From Cyclobacterium salsum (GTDB taxonomy: Bacteria > Bacteroidota > Bacteroidia > Cytophagales > Cyclobacteriaceae), in contig NZ_WNKG01000002.1 in NCBI RefSeq assembly GCF_010119245.1, positions 372,001-436,000 of the forward strand: 64,000 bases of DNA, read 5' to 3'. The notes beneath the pieces were generated by a model that worked only from the letters and a program-made list of their open reading frames with translations, had not been told where the DNA came from and did no database searches. A program made the position numbers and the translations under genes. Every line of letters begins with the position of its first letter. Position 1 is the first letter of the stretch. This document shows positions 30,261-39,394 of the stretch, one piece after another.

Positions 30261-31277
30261 CTAAAATGCTATTTCTTGTTCCAATAAAGGAACCCCACCT
30301 GCTCCTTTGATTTGAAAATTCATTAGTTGGTCCTGCCAGTTGATGTGTAATAGGCCATAATGAAGTTGGTGTATGACCTTTCCTATCCGGTACTGATTTG
30401 GCTCGCCTGAATAGGCGGTGTACGCATGGGTTAGGCCGCTGCTGGTAATCTCGTATAGCGGATCTCCATTTGCCAAAGACATTCGGGATATTTCCGAAAT
30501 GTGTCGATCTCCGCTTAGCAGGACCGTATTCTTCGGAGCGTTGTTATGGATCAGGTCCAGCAATTTTTTTCTTTCTTGCGGAAAATTCGCCCATTTTTCA
30601 AATCGATGTTCTTCCGGAATGACCTGTATACTTGATGCAATTAGGTTGATTGCGGCTTCACTATTTTCCAATTCTTTTTCCAGCCACTTCCACTGGGCTT
30701 CTCCCAGAATGGTTCCTTCCCGATTAGGGATATAGTGCCCGTTTTCCTTGGTTAAGGTGTCTCGGTGATACCGTGTGTCGAGTAGAAAAAGCTTCACTTG
30801 CTGCTCTTCCACACCAAAGGTATGAGCAGTATAGGTGCCTTTCCGGGTTCTTCGGGGGCTGGAGGCAGGCACTTCTAAAAAATCCAGTAATAACTGCTGG
30901 CTGGAATCTTTTTGGCTAAAAAATTTTCCTCCATCATTGATCCCATAATCATGATCATCCCAAATACCCACCACTTGAGTTGATTTTCTTAAATTCTGAT
31001 AATCAGGCTGGTTAAATTGCATGGTGTAATCGGCGGCCATTTCCTGCATGTCTGGCGTATCAGCATAGATATTATCACCTAGCCAGGCCCAGACATCCGG
31101 ATTATCATCTATAATCGGTTCCCATAAAGGCTGGTCCAGTTGCTGCCGGTTACAGCTACCAAAAGCCAGTGTGAAGACCTCTTTTTCCTCACTGGTTTTC
31201 GTGGACGGACTCGAACAGCAAGCGATGAGAAAGCTTACCAGGAACATAGAAAGGAGCCCGAAAGAAATGAATTTCAT
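30261..31277 (-). CDS. PhoD-like alkaline phosphatase/phosphodiesterase, lipoprotein
   Basis: A 338-aa protein with a lipoprotein signal (lipobox FLIAC, Cys20). The metallophosphatase core has FGSCNRQQ, WLGDNIYAD, WDDHDYGIND and SGDRHISE, the metal-ligand motifs of the PhoD family, which hydrolyses phosphate mono- or diesters outside the cytoplasm. It lies 51 bp downstream of the S41 protease gene on the same strand and may be co-transcribed. Physiological substrate is not evident. Confidence 0.88.
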   Translation of the reverse strand: MKFISFGLLSMFLVSFLIACCSSPSTKTSEEKEVFTLAFGSCNRQQLDQPLWEPIIDDNPDVWAWLGDNIYADTPDMQEMAADYTMQFNQPDYQNLRKSTQVVGIWDDHDYGINDGGKFFSQKDSSQQLLLDFLEVPASSPRRTRKGTYTAHTFGVEEQQVKLFLLDTRYHRDTLTKENGHYIPNREGTILGEAQWKWLEKELENSEAAINLIASSIQVIPEEHRFEKWANFPQERKKLLDLIHNNAPKNTVLLSGDRHISEISRMSLANGDPLYEITSSGLTHAYTAYSGEPNQYRIGKVIHQLHYGLLHINWQDQLMNFQIKGAGGVPLLEQEIAF

Positions 31278-31328
31278 AGAGGGAGAGATTTGCTATATTT
31301 TAAATTAGGCAAAGTTAACCAGGGAATT

Positions 31329-32657
31329 TCAATAAACGGGAAATTCCTTGGCCAAACCTGAAAAGCTATCGATCATTTGCCATTGGTCCTCGCTGACTTT
31401 TTGCCGCGCACCGACCGCTGAACTACCATATTGAATAAAGGTCAAGGCACTGGCCAGATTGGCCTCCCGGGTGTCTCCCCAATTAAACGCAGGGTTGTCG
31501 ACGGAGGGAATGGTAACGGGAAATCCATCGTAATAAGCTGCATTTCCTTCCGCATTGGCAATAGCAAAGGTGATCGGAACCAGTTCTACTTCATTTTGCG
31601 ATAGCACCTGATTAAACTGAGAAAGGGGGAAAGATCCCACCGGTTTGCCATAGGTTTTTTGACCCACCAATACCACCTCCATATAGGGTCTCAGGCAGTT
31701 AATCAGTAACTCGCTGGCAGAGGCAGAACCCCTGGAGGTAATCACCACCAGGCGATTCAGATTCAAACTACCGGTCTTTGTGAATTGAAAGGTTTCATTC
31801 AAATCCCTTTTATCCCGATTGAGCGCATTGGTATACATGAGTTTTTCGTCATCAGCCGCTGGGATCAAGGCGTTCATGATTTGTTCGGCCACATCTACCG
31901 ACCCACCACCATTATACCTCAAATCCAAGATAAGCTCATCGACCCCTTCGTCTTCAAAATAGGACAAGGTTTCTTCCACTTCCTCGCTTCGGTTAGGACT
32001 AACCCCCGGGCTGACTTTAAAGCTGTTGTAGACCCAGTAACCTACATTTTTGCTGCCAGCGTTGATCACATCCCGGTAAAGTACAGAATTGGCCTGGTAT
32101 TCAGCTTTGGTGTTTTGCCGCGTGGTGGTCGTTCCATCTGGCAATTTAAAAGTGAAGGTATTCGTGACCCCCGGGGAATTCTCTCCTAATTCAAAGTTAT
32201 ATCCGCTCCCTATTCGGTATTCTTCAATGGTCTTCCCATTGATCTTCGTAAGTTCCCAGCCTCTTTCCCAACCATCTCTTCCCGCCGGTGACTCTTCATA
32301 AACAAACGATACATACAATTTTCCATCTTCACCCAATCCAAAACCAAATCCATGACCTGCATTTTGGCCTGTAAAAGCCCTGTCAAATGCTTTCCGGGTG
32401 GTAAGGTAAGACCAGCGATCCAGTTGCAGGTACATTAAGTCATACAATAGATCATCGTTGCTGCGGTATTCGGTCGGATTTATGGCCATCGGCAACTCCT
32501 CATTCCAGTAATACCATTCCTTCATGCTCTCAAAAATGGCTTCTTTTACCAGGTTTTGGCTGGAAGGCGTTTCTCCCAAATCCTCGTTGCACGAGGTGAG
32601 GGTGAATGTAAATACCAGTAAGAAGCCAATAAAATAGTTGTTCAATTTCGATATCAT
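31329..32657 (-). CDS. S41-family (C-terminal processing type) peptidase, lipoprotein
   Basis: A 442-aa lipoprotein (lipobox LTSC, Cys23). A PDZ-like segment lies in the first half (GFGFGLGEDGKLYVSFVYEESPA, split by GRDGWERGWELTKINGK), followed by the S41 catalytic core: LILDLRYNGGGSVDVAEQI, the nucleophile serine in SRGSASASELL, and the general-base lysine in GQKTYGKPVGS. S41 proteases cleave near C-termini of envelope proteins. In Bacteroidota such lipoprotein members are common; the substrate is unknown. Confidence 0.88.
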   Translation of the reverse strand: MISKLNNYFIGFLLVFTFTLTSCNEDLGETPSSQNLVKEAIFESMKEWYYWNEELPMAINPTEYRSNDDLLYDLMYLQLDRWSYLTTRKAFDRAFTGQNAGHGFGFGLGEDGKLYVSFVYEESPAGRDGWERGWELTKINGKTIEEYRIGSGYNFELGENSPGVTNTFTFKLPDGTTTTRQNTKAEYQANSVLYRDVINAGSKNVGYWVYNSFKVSPGVSPNRSEEVEETLSYFEDEGVDELILDLRYNGGGSVDVAEQIMNALIPAADDEKLMYTNALNRDKRDLNETFQFTKTGSLNLNRLVVITSRGSASASELLINCLRPYMEVVLVGQKTYGKPVGSFPLSQFNQVLSQNEVELVPITFAIANAEGNAAYYDGFPVTIPSVDNPAFNWGDTREANLASALTFIQYGSSAVGARQKVSEDQWQMIDSFSGLAKEFPVY

Positions 32658-32853
32658 AACCTATAATTTCCCTTTCTACCAAAGATTAACGAGAAAAAAG
32701 TCTAATTGGATGTACAGGATGTTAACAATTCCGCGCTATTAAAAAATTCCCCGGGCTTTTCGAAATTCATTGGTAAAAAATTATTTACACCTTTTTACAA
32801 ACCTCTTCCTGCCTCTAGTTGTTGTTTGTTCGGAGTTCATTAAAGAGAAAGCA

Positions 32854-33510
32854 ATGACAGAAAAATCAAAAGAACAAAAGACCGATAAAAACAAAATAAT
32901 CGATGCCTACATCCATCATGTATTGGAAACCGGCAAAGAACCGGCATCGGTTTTTAAATTTACCAAAGGGTTAAAAATGCAGGAGGCATCCTTCTACGAT
33001 CATTTTAGCAACTTTGAAGCCATCAAGAAAGCAGTATGGGAGCGTGTTTTTGAGGCCACCATTACCAATCTTGAAAGCCAGGAGGTGTATAAATCCTACA
33101 GTACCCGGGAAAAATTACTGGGATTCTATTTCACCTGGATCGAAGAAATGAAAAGTCGTCGTTCCTACCTTTTGGCAGTTTACGGGAAGAACGTATTCAA
33201 AGACCGAAATTTCCCGGTCGAGCTAAAGGGATTTAAGCATCGTTTTAAAGAATTCGTCAATGAACTGATTTTGGAGGGAAAAGAGACGGAAGAAATTGCT
33301 AATCGCCCTTATGTGGCAGATCGCTATGACGAAGCGCTTTGGCTGCAGGTGCTGTTTATTTTTCGGTTTTGGCTTAAAGACGATTCCCCAGCCTTCGAAA
33401 AGACCGATGCAGCCATCGAAAAATCAGTGAATCTGGCATTTGATCTCATGGGAAAGTCCGCGGTGGATAGTTTCGTAGATTTTGCCAAATTTCTATTCCA
33501 ATCCAGGTAA
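32854..33510 (+). CDS. TetR-family transcriptional regulator
   Basis: 218 aa from the chosen ATG at 32854 (MTEKSKEQ). An in-frame upstream ATG at 32770 would add a hydrophobic 28-residue stretch unlike any regulator N-terminus, so I rejected it. The TetR DNA-binding domain spans about 12-60 (IIDAYIHHVLE, then FTKGLKMQEASFYDHFSNFEAI); the remainder is an all-helical ligand/dimer domain. It is separated by only 3 bp from the AarF-kinase gene, so the two are one operon. Gene pairing of this kind recurs in Bacteroidota, as I recall; the ligand is unknown. Confidence 0.85.
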   Translation: MTEKSKEQKTDKNKIIDAYIHHVLETGKEPASVFKFTKGLKMQEASFYDHFSNFEAIKKAVWERVFEATITNLESQEVYKSYSTREKLLGFYFTWIEEMKSRRSYLLAVYGKNVFKDRNFPVELKGFKHRFKEFVNELILEGKETEEIANRPYVADRYDEALWLQVLFIFRFWLKDDSPAFEKTDAAIEKSVNLAFDLMGKSAVDSFVDFAKFLFQSR

Positions 33511-33513
33511 CCC

Positions 33514-34833
33514 ATGACAGAGAAAGTTAAAGAACAACAGAATATTCCCATTTCCAAAGTGCAGCGGGCGGCCAAATTTATTAGTACCGGTGCCAGGGTA
33601 GGCGGAAATTACATGAAACACTATGCCAAAAAGGTAGTAAATCCTTCCATGAATAAGGATGACCTTCACCGGGACAATGCCACCGATATTTACGATTCCC
33701 TCAGTGAACTGAAGGGTAGTGCCTTGAAGGTAGCGCAAATGATGGCTATGGACAAAAACATGTTGCCCAGGGCGTACCAGGATAAATTTACCATGGCCCA
33801 GTATAGCGCGCCACCCCTATCTTATCCCCTGGTGGTGAAAACCTTTGCGCAGTATTTCAAAGCAGGTCCGGAAACGTTATTCGACACCTTTACTCCTTCG
33901 GCGGTCAATGCGGCTTCCATTGGCCAGGTGCATCGGGCCTCTAAAGACGGAAAACTATTTGCTGTCAAAATTCAGTACCCTGGGGTGGCATCGAGCGTGC
34001 GATCAGACCTGAAGTTAGTCAAGCCATTTGCCTTGCGCCTGCTCAACATGAATGAGCGGGAACTGGATCATTACATGGAAGAGGTGGAAGAAAAGCTTCT
34101 GGAAGAAACGGATTACGAATTGGAAGTGAGAAGGAGCAAAGAGATTTCGGCAGCTTGTTCCCATATCGAAAACCTTAAATTCCCCAATTATTATGAGGAA
34201 TTGAGCAGTCCCCGGATTATCACCATGGACTGGATGGAAGGATTGCACCTGAGAGAGTGGTTAGCGACAGCACCTGACCAGGCTGCAAAAAATAAAGTGG
34301 GGCAAGCCTTATGGAATTTTTACCATCACCAGGTTCACGAATTGAAGCAGGTTCATGCCGATCCCCATCCGGGAAATTTCATCATTCAGGACGAAAATAA
34401 ACTGGCGGTTATTGACTTTGGCTGTGTGAAAGTAATACCAGAGGAATTCTATCAGGGTTATTTTTCCTTGATCAAAAAGGATTTGTTAATCCGGGAAGAG
34501 GAACTGAATCAAATCTTTTACAATTTGGAATTTATCAGCGATAAAGATTCTGAAGTAGAAAAGGAGTATTTTAAATCCATTTTCAAGGAAATGATTTCCC
34601 TGTTAGGAAAGCCTTTCCACGTAGATCGTTTTGATTTTGCTGACGATCGTTATTTTCAGCAGATATTCGCCCTGGGAGACAAAATCTCCAACGATAAAAT
34701 GTTTCGAAAATCCAAACAGGCAAGGGGTTCAAGGCACGGGCTGTATATCAACAGAACCTATTTCGGATTGTACAACTTATTGAATCAGCTTCAAGCTTCA
34801 ATTGATACCACCAAGCCAGACTGGTTAAAATGA
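33514..34833 (+). CDS. AarF/UbiB/ABC1-family atypical kinase
   Basis: A 439-aa ABC1/ADCK/UbiB protein-kinase-like ATPase. Family landmarks: the KxGQ-like segment (LKGSALKVAQMM), the Ala-rich nucleotide loop (NAASIGQVHRA), VAL/VKIQYPGV lysine, catalytic HADPHPGNF and the DFG-like VIDFGCVK. Relatives support quinone biosynthesis or lipid homeostasis; Bacteroidota that use menaquinone still carry such proteins with unclear roles. No transmembrane helices are obvious. It shares a very similar first eight codons with the TetR gene in front of it (MTEKVKEQ versus MTEKSKEQ). Confidence 0.9.
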   Translation: MTEKVKEQQNIPISKVQRAAKFISTGARVGGNYMKHYAKKVVNPSMNKDDLHRDNATDIYDSLSELKGSALKVAQMMAMDKNMLPRAYQDKFTMAQYSAPPLSYPLVVKTFAQYFKAGPETLFDTFTPSAVNAASIGQVHRASKDGKLFAVKIQYPGVASSVRSDLKLVKPFALRLLNMNERELDHYMEEVEEKLLEETDYELEVRRSKEISAACSHIENLKFPNYYEELSSPRIITMDWMEGLHLREWLATAPDQAAKNKVGQALWNFYHHQVHELKQVHADPHPGNFIIQDENKLAVIDFGCVKVIPEEFYQGYFSLIKKDLLIREEELNQIFYNLEFISDKDSEVEKEYFKSIFKEMISLLGKPFHVDRFDFADDRYFQQIFALGDKISNDKMFRKSKQARGSRHGLYINRTYFGLYNLLNQLQASIDTTKPDWLK

Positions 34834-34856
34834 AGGCTGGGGGTGAACCCGCATTT

Positions 34857-35927
34857 TTACAGGGTTTGAATAAATTTATGTGCCAGCTTGAAGGGAAGCA
34901 TGGGATCGTCTGATTGACTCACAGTCCCGGTTAGAATCAGGTGAAGCTTCGGTACGTTAAGAGCAAAAGCACCTGACATACCGGTATGCCCGATCATTTC
35001 AGGAAGCTTTGCTCCTGTAAATCCGTACCTGCTTTTCTGATACCGGGCAATTCCGAGGCCGTAGGAAAGGGACGGTCCCATTGGGATCCATTTCTGAATG
35101 GCTTCCAGTTCTGTTAGCGGAAATAGCTGACCGTGAAATAGTGCCTTCATAAATCGCATGCTATCCCTGGCGGTGCTGACCATCCCGCCTGCAGGGCCAA
35201 AAGAGGTCATGGCCTGTGGAATTTGCAGTTCTTTGCCATCATGGTAAAAGGGTGCCGGAGTGCGGTCATAGAGATCCGAGTAGACATAGGTTTCCCTTAA
35301 GCCAAGCGGTTGGGTTTGAAATTCTTCCAGGGACTGTTTTAAACTTTGGCCGGTAACCTTTTCTATCACCTTTCCAAGCAGTTGATAATTGGTATCTGCA
35401 TAATGAATTTTCTTGGAATTACCTGGTCTGAAAACCGGTTTTAATTTCCTGACGGCTTTAATTAGCTCTTTGAATGTCCAGGATTGGTCATTTCCGGCAA
35501 GAAGCTCCTCTCTCAGACTTTTTGTTCCCTGGAATGGTGACTCCATGTAATCTGGCAAGCCTGAAAGGTGGGAAAGCAGGTGTTTCAGGGTAATTTCAGA
35601 GGTGTAATCCTGATCCCGGATTAGGGATAATCCCGAATATTCTTTTTCCGGGAGAAAATGGATCATGGCATCGTCCAGATCAACCCTGCCTCTAACTTTT
35701 AGTTTGACAAGCAAGGCCATTAAATGCAGTTTTGCCACGCTGCTGATGAAGTAGGGTTGTTCCGGTGAAAGAACTCCGGAGGCGCCACTCCAGGCCAGGA
35801 GTTCTTGTTTTTCCTGATACAGGGAGAGGATGATTCCGGGTAATTTTTCCCGTTTGCAGAATCGATCTAACAGGTTTTGCCATTGAGTAAAAATAGGGGA
35901 ATCTTGATCACTTAAAAGCATGTTCAA
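34857..35927 (-). CDS. Serine hydrolase, beta-lactamase class C / esterase family
   Basis: A 356-aa protein of the penicillin-binding-protein-like serine hydrolase fold. The nucleophile motif SxxK is SVAK, followed by LLSHLSGLPDY. The second motif is YAD (in HYADTNYQLLG) where class C enzymes have YxN, and the third is HTG (IGHTGMSG). No signal peptide is visible at this start, so the protein may be cytoplasmic or use another export route. Substrate unknown: esterase, D-amino-peptidase and beta-lactamase activities all occur in the family. Confidence 0.85.
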   Translation of the reverse strand: MNMLLSDQDSPIFTQWQNLLDRFCKREKLPGIILSLYQEKQELLAWSGASGVLSPEQPYFISSVAKLHLMALLVKLKVRGRVDLDDAMIHFLPEKEYSGLSLIRDQDYTSEITLKHLLSHLSGLPDYMESPFQGTKSLREELLAGNDQSWTFKELIKAVRKLKPVFRPGNSKKIHYADTNYQLLGKVIEKVTGQSLKQSLEEFQTQPLGLRETYVYSDLYDRTPAPFYHDGKELQIPQAMTSFGPAGGMVSTARDSMRFMKALFHGQLFPLTELEAIQKWIPMGPSLSYGLGIARYQKSRYGFTGAKLPEMIGHTGMSGAFALNVPKLHLILTGTVSQSDDPMLPFKLAHKFIQTL

Positions 35928-36093
35928 AACGTTGAGTTACCAGGAAAAGTAATTTGTAGTTTGATGGTTTAATTTAACCAGAAAATGGCATAAAAAGCCA
36001 GTTACTTTCCTTAGATTGCATAAATAATATGTAAACAGCCTTTTACAGGTAGTTTTAAAGCTTAATAAAAGTCTTACTAAATTTCTACCAACC

Positions 36094-36237
36094 ATGCTTT
36101 TTTTCTCCGCATTTTACACCATCCTTTTAGTTATAATTTTTGTTGTTGTTTTCAAATGGGCCAAAAGGCATAACGACCTTAAAGAGGAGCAAAACCAAAT
36201 ACTCCGACAAATTTTGGATAAATGGAACAATCAATAA
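36094..36237 (+). CDS. Small single-pass membrane protein, 47 aa
   Basis: An ATG-initiated open frame with a TAA stop in the otherwise empty 423-bp gap between 35927 and 36351. The protein has a hydrophobic helix at about residues 2-20 (rich in F, L, I, V), then K21, and a charged amphipathic tail with QNQILRQILDKW, likely cytoplasmic and possibly coiled-coil. This layout (short N-terminal membrane anchor, charged tail) is typical of genuine small bacterial membrane proteins. No homology claim is made. Oriented with the downstream M81 gene but 113 bp away. Confidence 0.55.
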   Translation: MLFFSAFYTILLVIIFVVVFKWAKRHNDLKEEQNQILRQILDKWNNQ

Positions 36238-36350
36238 TTGTTAAAATACCTGGTAATTCCTAGAGTTGTCCGAGAAATTACCTTAATTTGATTGACACCC
36301 CAAAGTAGCTCAGCGATTGCGTTTTTAAATTTCAACTAACTAATTGATTT

Positions 36351-37940
36351 ATGATTTCGAAGCATCTCCTTCTATCTGGGCTGTCCTGTGCCTTGATCAC
36401 CCTGTCACTAATTGCTTGTAACAACAATACTGAAAACACCGAAAATGAGTCGGAAAATTTACCTCGCGTTGCGATAGCGGGATTGGCCATAGAATCGAGT
36501 ACTTTTTCTCCTGCGGTGACGGAGGAGGAAGCCTTTCTTGCCCGAAGAGGCGCGAAAATATTTGATTATTACCCCTTTATGCATGAAGACTCTTTGAATC
36601 GTGCAAGGGCAAATTGGTTTCCCACCTTGCGTGGACATTCCATTCCTGGGGGCATCGTTTCGCGGGAAGCGTACGAATCCCTTGTAGGAGAGACCCTGGA
36701 TAGGCTAAAAGAAAACCTTCCTTACGATGGCTTGTTTTTTGATATTCACGGTGCCATGAGCGTGGTAGGATTGGATGATCCGGAGGGAGATTTTATCAAT
36801 CGGGTCCGTGAGATAGTAGGGGAAGAAACCCTTATTTCCACTTCCATGGACCTGCATGGAAACGTTTCCTGGCGCCTGGCAGCCCATTCGGATTTGATTA
36901 CTTGCTATCGGATGGCTCCACACGAAGATGCCTTGGAATCCAAAAAAAGAGCGGTAGACAATTTGTTAGAACGACTGGAATCCGGCAAGGGAAAGCCCGC
37001 TTACAAGGCTTGGATACCCGTTCCGATTTTGCTTCCTGGCGAAAAAACCAGTACCCGGGTGGATCCTGGAAAAAGCCTTTATGCGGAGGTGTATCCTGCT
37101 GCTGAGCAGGAGGGGGTAACAGATGCTGCTATTTGGGTAGGTTATGCATGGGCCGATGAGCCAAGAAATCATGCGGTGGTCATGGTTACAGGAGATGATA
37201 AATCCAAAGTGACGGGAACCGCCGAAGAGCTGGCGCAACGTTTTTGGGATAAAAGGTTCGAATTTGACTTTATTGCGCCAACTGCCAGTTTACAGGAAAG
37301 TCTGGATATGGCCATTGCCAGTGACAAAAAGCCATTTATGATTAGTGATATGGGAGATAACCCCACTGCCGGAGGTGCCGGAGACGTTACCTGGACCCTG
37401 AGAGAGATATTGGCCCGGACGGAGTTCCAATCCCCGGACGGCCCCTCATTAATATATGCTTCTATTCCTGGTCCTGAATTGGTAGAAGCAGCCGTAGCCG
37501 CCGGAGTGGGAGGAGAGGTATCCGCCAAAGCCGGTGCTGCAGTAGACGATCGGTTTTCACCGCCCCTAACCTTGACGGGTACCGTTAAGGCCATCGAACA
37601 CGGGGATCGAAATGCAGAGACAGAGGTAGTGGTAGCGGTTGGAAGCGTTCAGGTGATTGTCACCAAAAAACGAAAACCCTACCATAGAGAGCGGGACTTC
37701 ACCAACCTGGGGCTAAACCCACGGGAAACGGATATCGTAGTAGTAAAAATTGGTTACCTGGTGCCCGAATTGTATGATATGCGGGCCGATTGGATCATGG
37801 CCCTAACTCCCGGAGGGGTGGATCAGGATTTGGAGCGGCTGGAATTTAAGCGGATCAACCGGCCCATGTTTCCCTTCGATAAGGACATGGAAACCCCGGA
37901 CCTAAGTGCCCGATTAGTTCCCCTGTCTCATGAATACTGA
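36351..37940 (+). CDS. M81-family metallopeptidase (MlrC-like), lipoprotein
   Basis: A 529-aa protein with a lipoprotein signal (SLIAC, Cys23). The M81 / MlrC N-terminal domain begins near residue 38 (RVAIAGLAIESSTFSP) and contains GLFFDIHGAM, SMDLHGNVS and CYRMAPHED, the metal-binding His/Asp motifs. The MlrC C-terminal domain begins around residue 320 (ISDMGDNPTAGGAGD). The founding member, MlrC, takes part in microcystin degradation, but most homologues lie in organisms that never meet it and have unknown substrates. The lipid anchor places this one in the envelope. Confidence 0.9.
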   Translation: MISKHLLLSGLSCALITLSLIACNNNTENTENESENLPRVAIAGLAIESSTFSPAVTEEEAFLARRGAKIFDYYPFMHEDSLNRARANWFPTLRGHSIPGGIVSREAYESLVGETLDRLKENLPYDGLFFDIHGAMSVVGLDDPEGDFINRVREIVGEETLISTSMDLHGNVSWRLAAHSDLITCYRMAPHEDALESKKRAVDNLLERLESGKGKPAYKAWIPVPILLPGEKTSTRVDPGKSLYAEVYPAAEQEGVTDAAIWVGYAWADEPRNHAVVMVTGDDKSKVTGTAEELAQRFWDKRFEFDFIAPTASLQESLDMAIASDKKPFMISDMGDNPTAGGAGDVTWTLREILARTEFQSPDGPSLIYASIPGPELVEAAVAAGVGGEVSAKAGAAVDDRFSPPLTLTGTVKAIEHGDRNAETEVVVAVGSVQVIVTKKRKPYHRERDFTNLGLNPRETDIVVVKIGYLVPELYDMRADWIMALTPGGVDQDLERLEFKRINRPMFPFDKDMETPDLSARLVPLSHEY

Positions 37941-38083
37941 GGTGGAAGGGAACATGGTTCTGCGTATTTCAACTCATTGAACACTCCGGAAAACGGTATT
38001 CCTATCCTTACGTCAGATACGCTGTGTTCAAAAATCATGGCATATGGTTTGATATGCCTTTTAGTTGTAAAAGTCATTTAAAA

Positions 38084-38656
38084 ATGGATTGGAGAATCAT
38101 TTGTATTTTCTTGGTGGGGTTTTCCATTGTTGCTCACGGGCAGGAAAAGATAGAGCGCGAGTATCGTGTGAAAGAGAGAGAAGCACCCGGAGAGGCCAGG
38201 GAATGGTTAAATGATGCGTTTGAAGGGCGTAAAAAAGTGAAATGGTTTAGGGAAGAAACCTCAGGAAAGAGTAGTTATGAGGCCAAATTTAATTGGGAGG
38301 AAGCAGATTACAGTGTGGAGTTTGACCTTTCCGGAACAGTGGAAGACATTGAAATAATCAAAAACTGGGAAAACCTTTCCAGTAACCTGAGGCAGAATCT
38401 GGAGGCTTATTTTGATAAACATTATAGAAAGTGGAGGCTCGAAAAAATTCAGTTGCAATATAGTGGTTCCCCTGATGATCTGGAAGATCTCATCGATGAA
38501 GATGAAATGGAGGGAATCCTAACCAGGTATGAAATAGAATATTATGGGGACGGAGAAGAGGGTAAGAATCTATGGGAAGGTACTTTTGACAAAGATGGCC
38601 ATGTAATAGATAAAAGAGTCATCATTATTCCACCGGCAGATAATTTATTTTTTTAA
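38084..38656 (+). CDS. Secreted PepSY-like (beta-lactamase-inhibitor-like) protein
   Basis: 190 aa from the ATG at 38084; an upstream in-frame ATG at 38024 would place 20 polar residues before the signal peptide, so I prefer the internal start. A Sec signal peptide (1-19, ending AHGQ) is followed by a highly charged domain with WLNDAFEGRKKVKWFREE and paired beta strands resembling PepSY-like periplasmic proteins of Bacteroidota. The stop codon overlaps the start of the next gene by one base (TAATG), indicating translational coupling. Function unknown. Confidence 0.65.
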   Translation: MDWRIICIFLVGFSIVAHGQEKIEREYRVKEREAPGEAREWLNDAFEGRKKVKWFREETSGKSSYEAKFNWEEADYSVEFDLSGTVEDIEIIKNWENLSSNLRQNLEAYFDKHYRKWRLEKIQLQYSGSPDDLEDLIDEDEMEGILTRYEIEYYGDGEEGKNLWEGTFDKDGHVIDKRVIIIPPADNLFF

Positions 38657-39339
38657 TGATAAGAATTGTTTGGATCATTTTATTGGCCCTGCCGATGGAG
38701 TTGATGGGGCAGGGGAGGATAACAAATTTCGGGCTATTTCCGGAATTCCAACTTGGATTTAGTGCTGCAGAAAATCTTAAAATTACAGGAAAAATAGAAA
38801 GTCAGCATGGATTGGTGGATAAGGTAGCGCACGAACAGGCAGATTGGGGATTATACCACAACCAAACCGATTTTCAGGGATTCATCGGTAAACCCCTAAA
38901 TCCGTTTGTAGCGATCACGGGTGGTTACCAGTATCGCCTGGAGTCTGGAAGCGAAGACAGTCACCGGGCCATACAGCAAATCTCTTTTTTACAAAGAAAA
39001 GGTACTTATCAATTGGGACACCGGTTCCGTACTGATCAGACTTTTGCGCCGGATGGTCCGGTAGAATACAGGTTGAGGTATCAGGTCTCCATTGAAATAC
39101 CCATAGAAGGCCAGAGTCTTGATCCGGGTGAATTTTATCTGGTACTTAGCGATGAACCCATTTACAGCCTTCAATCGGGAGAAAGTGGCCTGGAAAACAG
39201 GTTAGTAGCGGCACTAGGTCATTTATCTAAAGGAAAACAAAAATTTCAGGCCGGAATCGATTATCGAACCGATCGGTTTTTTGATGCCGCACTCAGACAA
39301 CGAACCTGGTTTAAATTTGGATGGTACCTCAGCTTATAA
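38656..39339 (+). CDS. DUF2490-family outer membrane beta-barrel protein
   Basis: A 227-aa protein with a Sec signal peptide (about 1-18, ending MGQG) and alternating beta strands through to a C-terminal WYLSL, as in small outer-membrane barrels. The pattern (YHNQTDFQGFIGKPLNPFVA; GHRFRTDQ; RLRYQVS; GIDYRTDRFF) matches the DUF2490 family. It is translationally coupled to the PepSY-like gene, so the two probably work together in the envelope. No enzymatic motif is visible. Confidence 0.75.
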   Translation: MIRIVWIILLALPMELMGQGRITNFGLFPEFQLGFSAAENLKITGKIESQHGLVDKVAHEQADWGLYHNQTDFQGFIGKPLNPFVAITGGYQYRLESGSEDSHRAIQQISFLQRKGTYQLGHRFRTDQTFAPDGPVEYRLRYQVSIEIPIEGQSLDPGEFYLVLSDEPIYSLQSGESGLENRLVAALGHLSKGKQKFQAGIDYRTDRFFDAALRQRTWFKFGWYLSL

Positions 39340-39394
39340 AGACACTTGAGGCCACTGCCCCTATCAGGATTGGATTATATTAATAAGTCAGGTG

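Noticed and set aside
32770-32853. N-terminal extension of the TetR regulator containing a hydrophobic segment
   Set aside because: The extension precedes the normal TetR helix 1, and ATG 32854 gives a standard family start; a membrane-anchored TetR would be exceptional.
34841-34850. Short hairpin GGGT-GA-ACCC between the AarF and serine-hydrolase genes as a terminator
   Set aside because: The stem has only four pairs and the loop is two bases; too weak to call.
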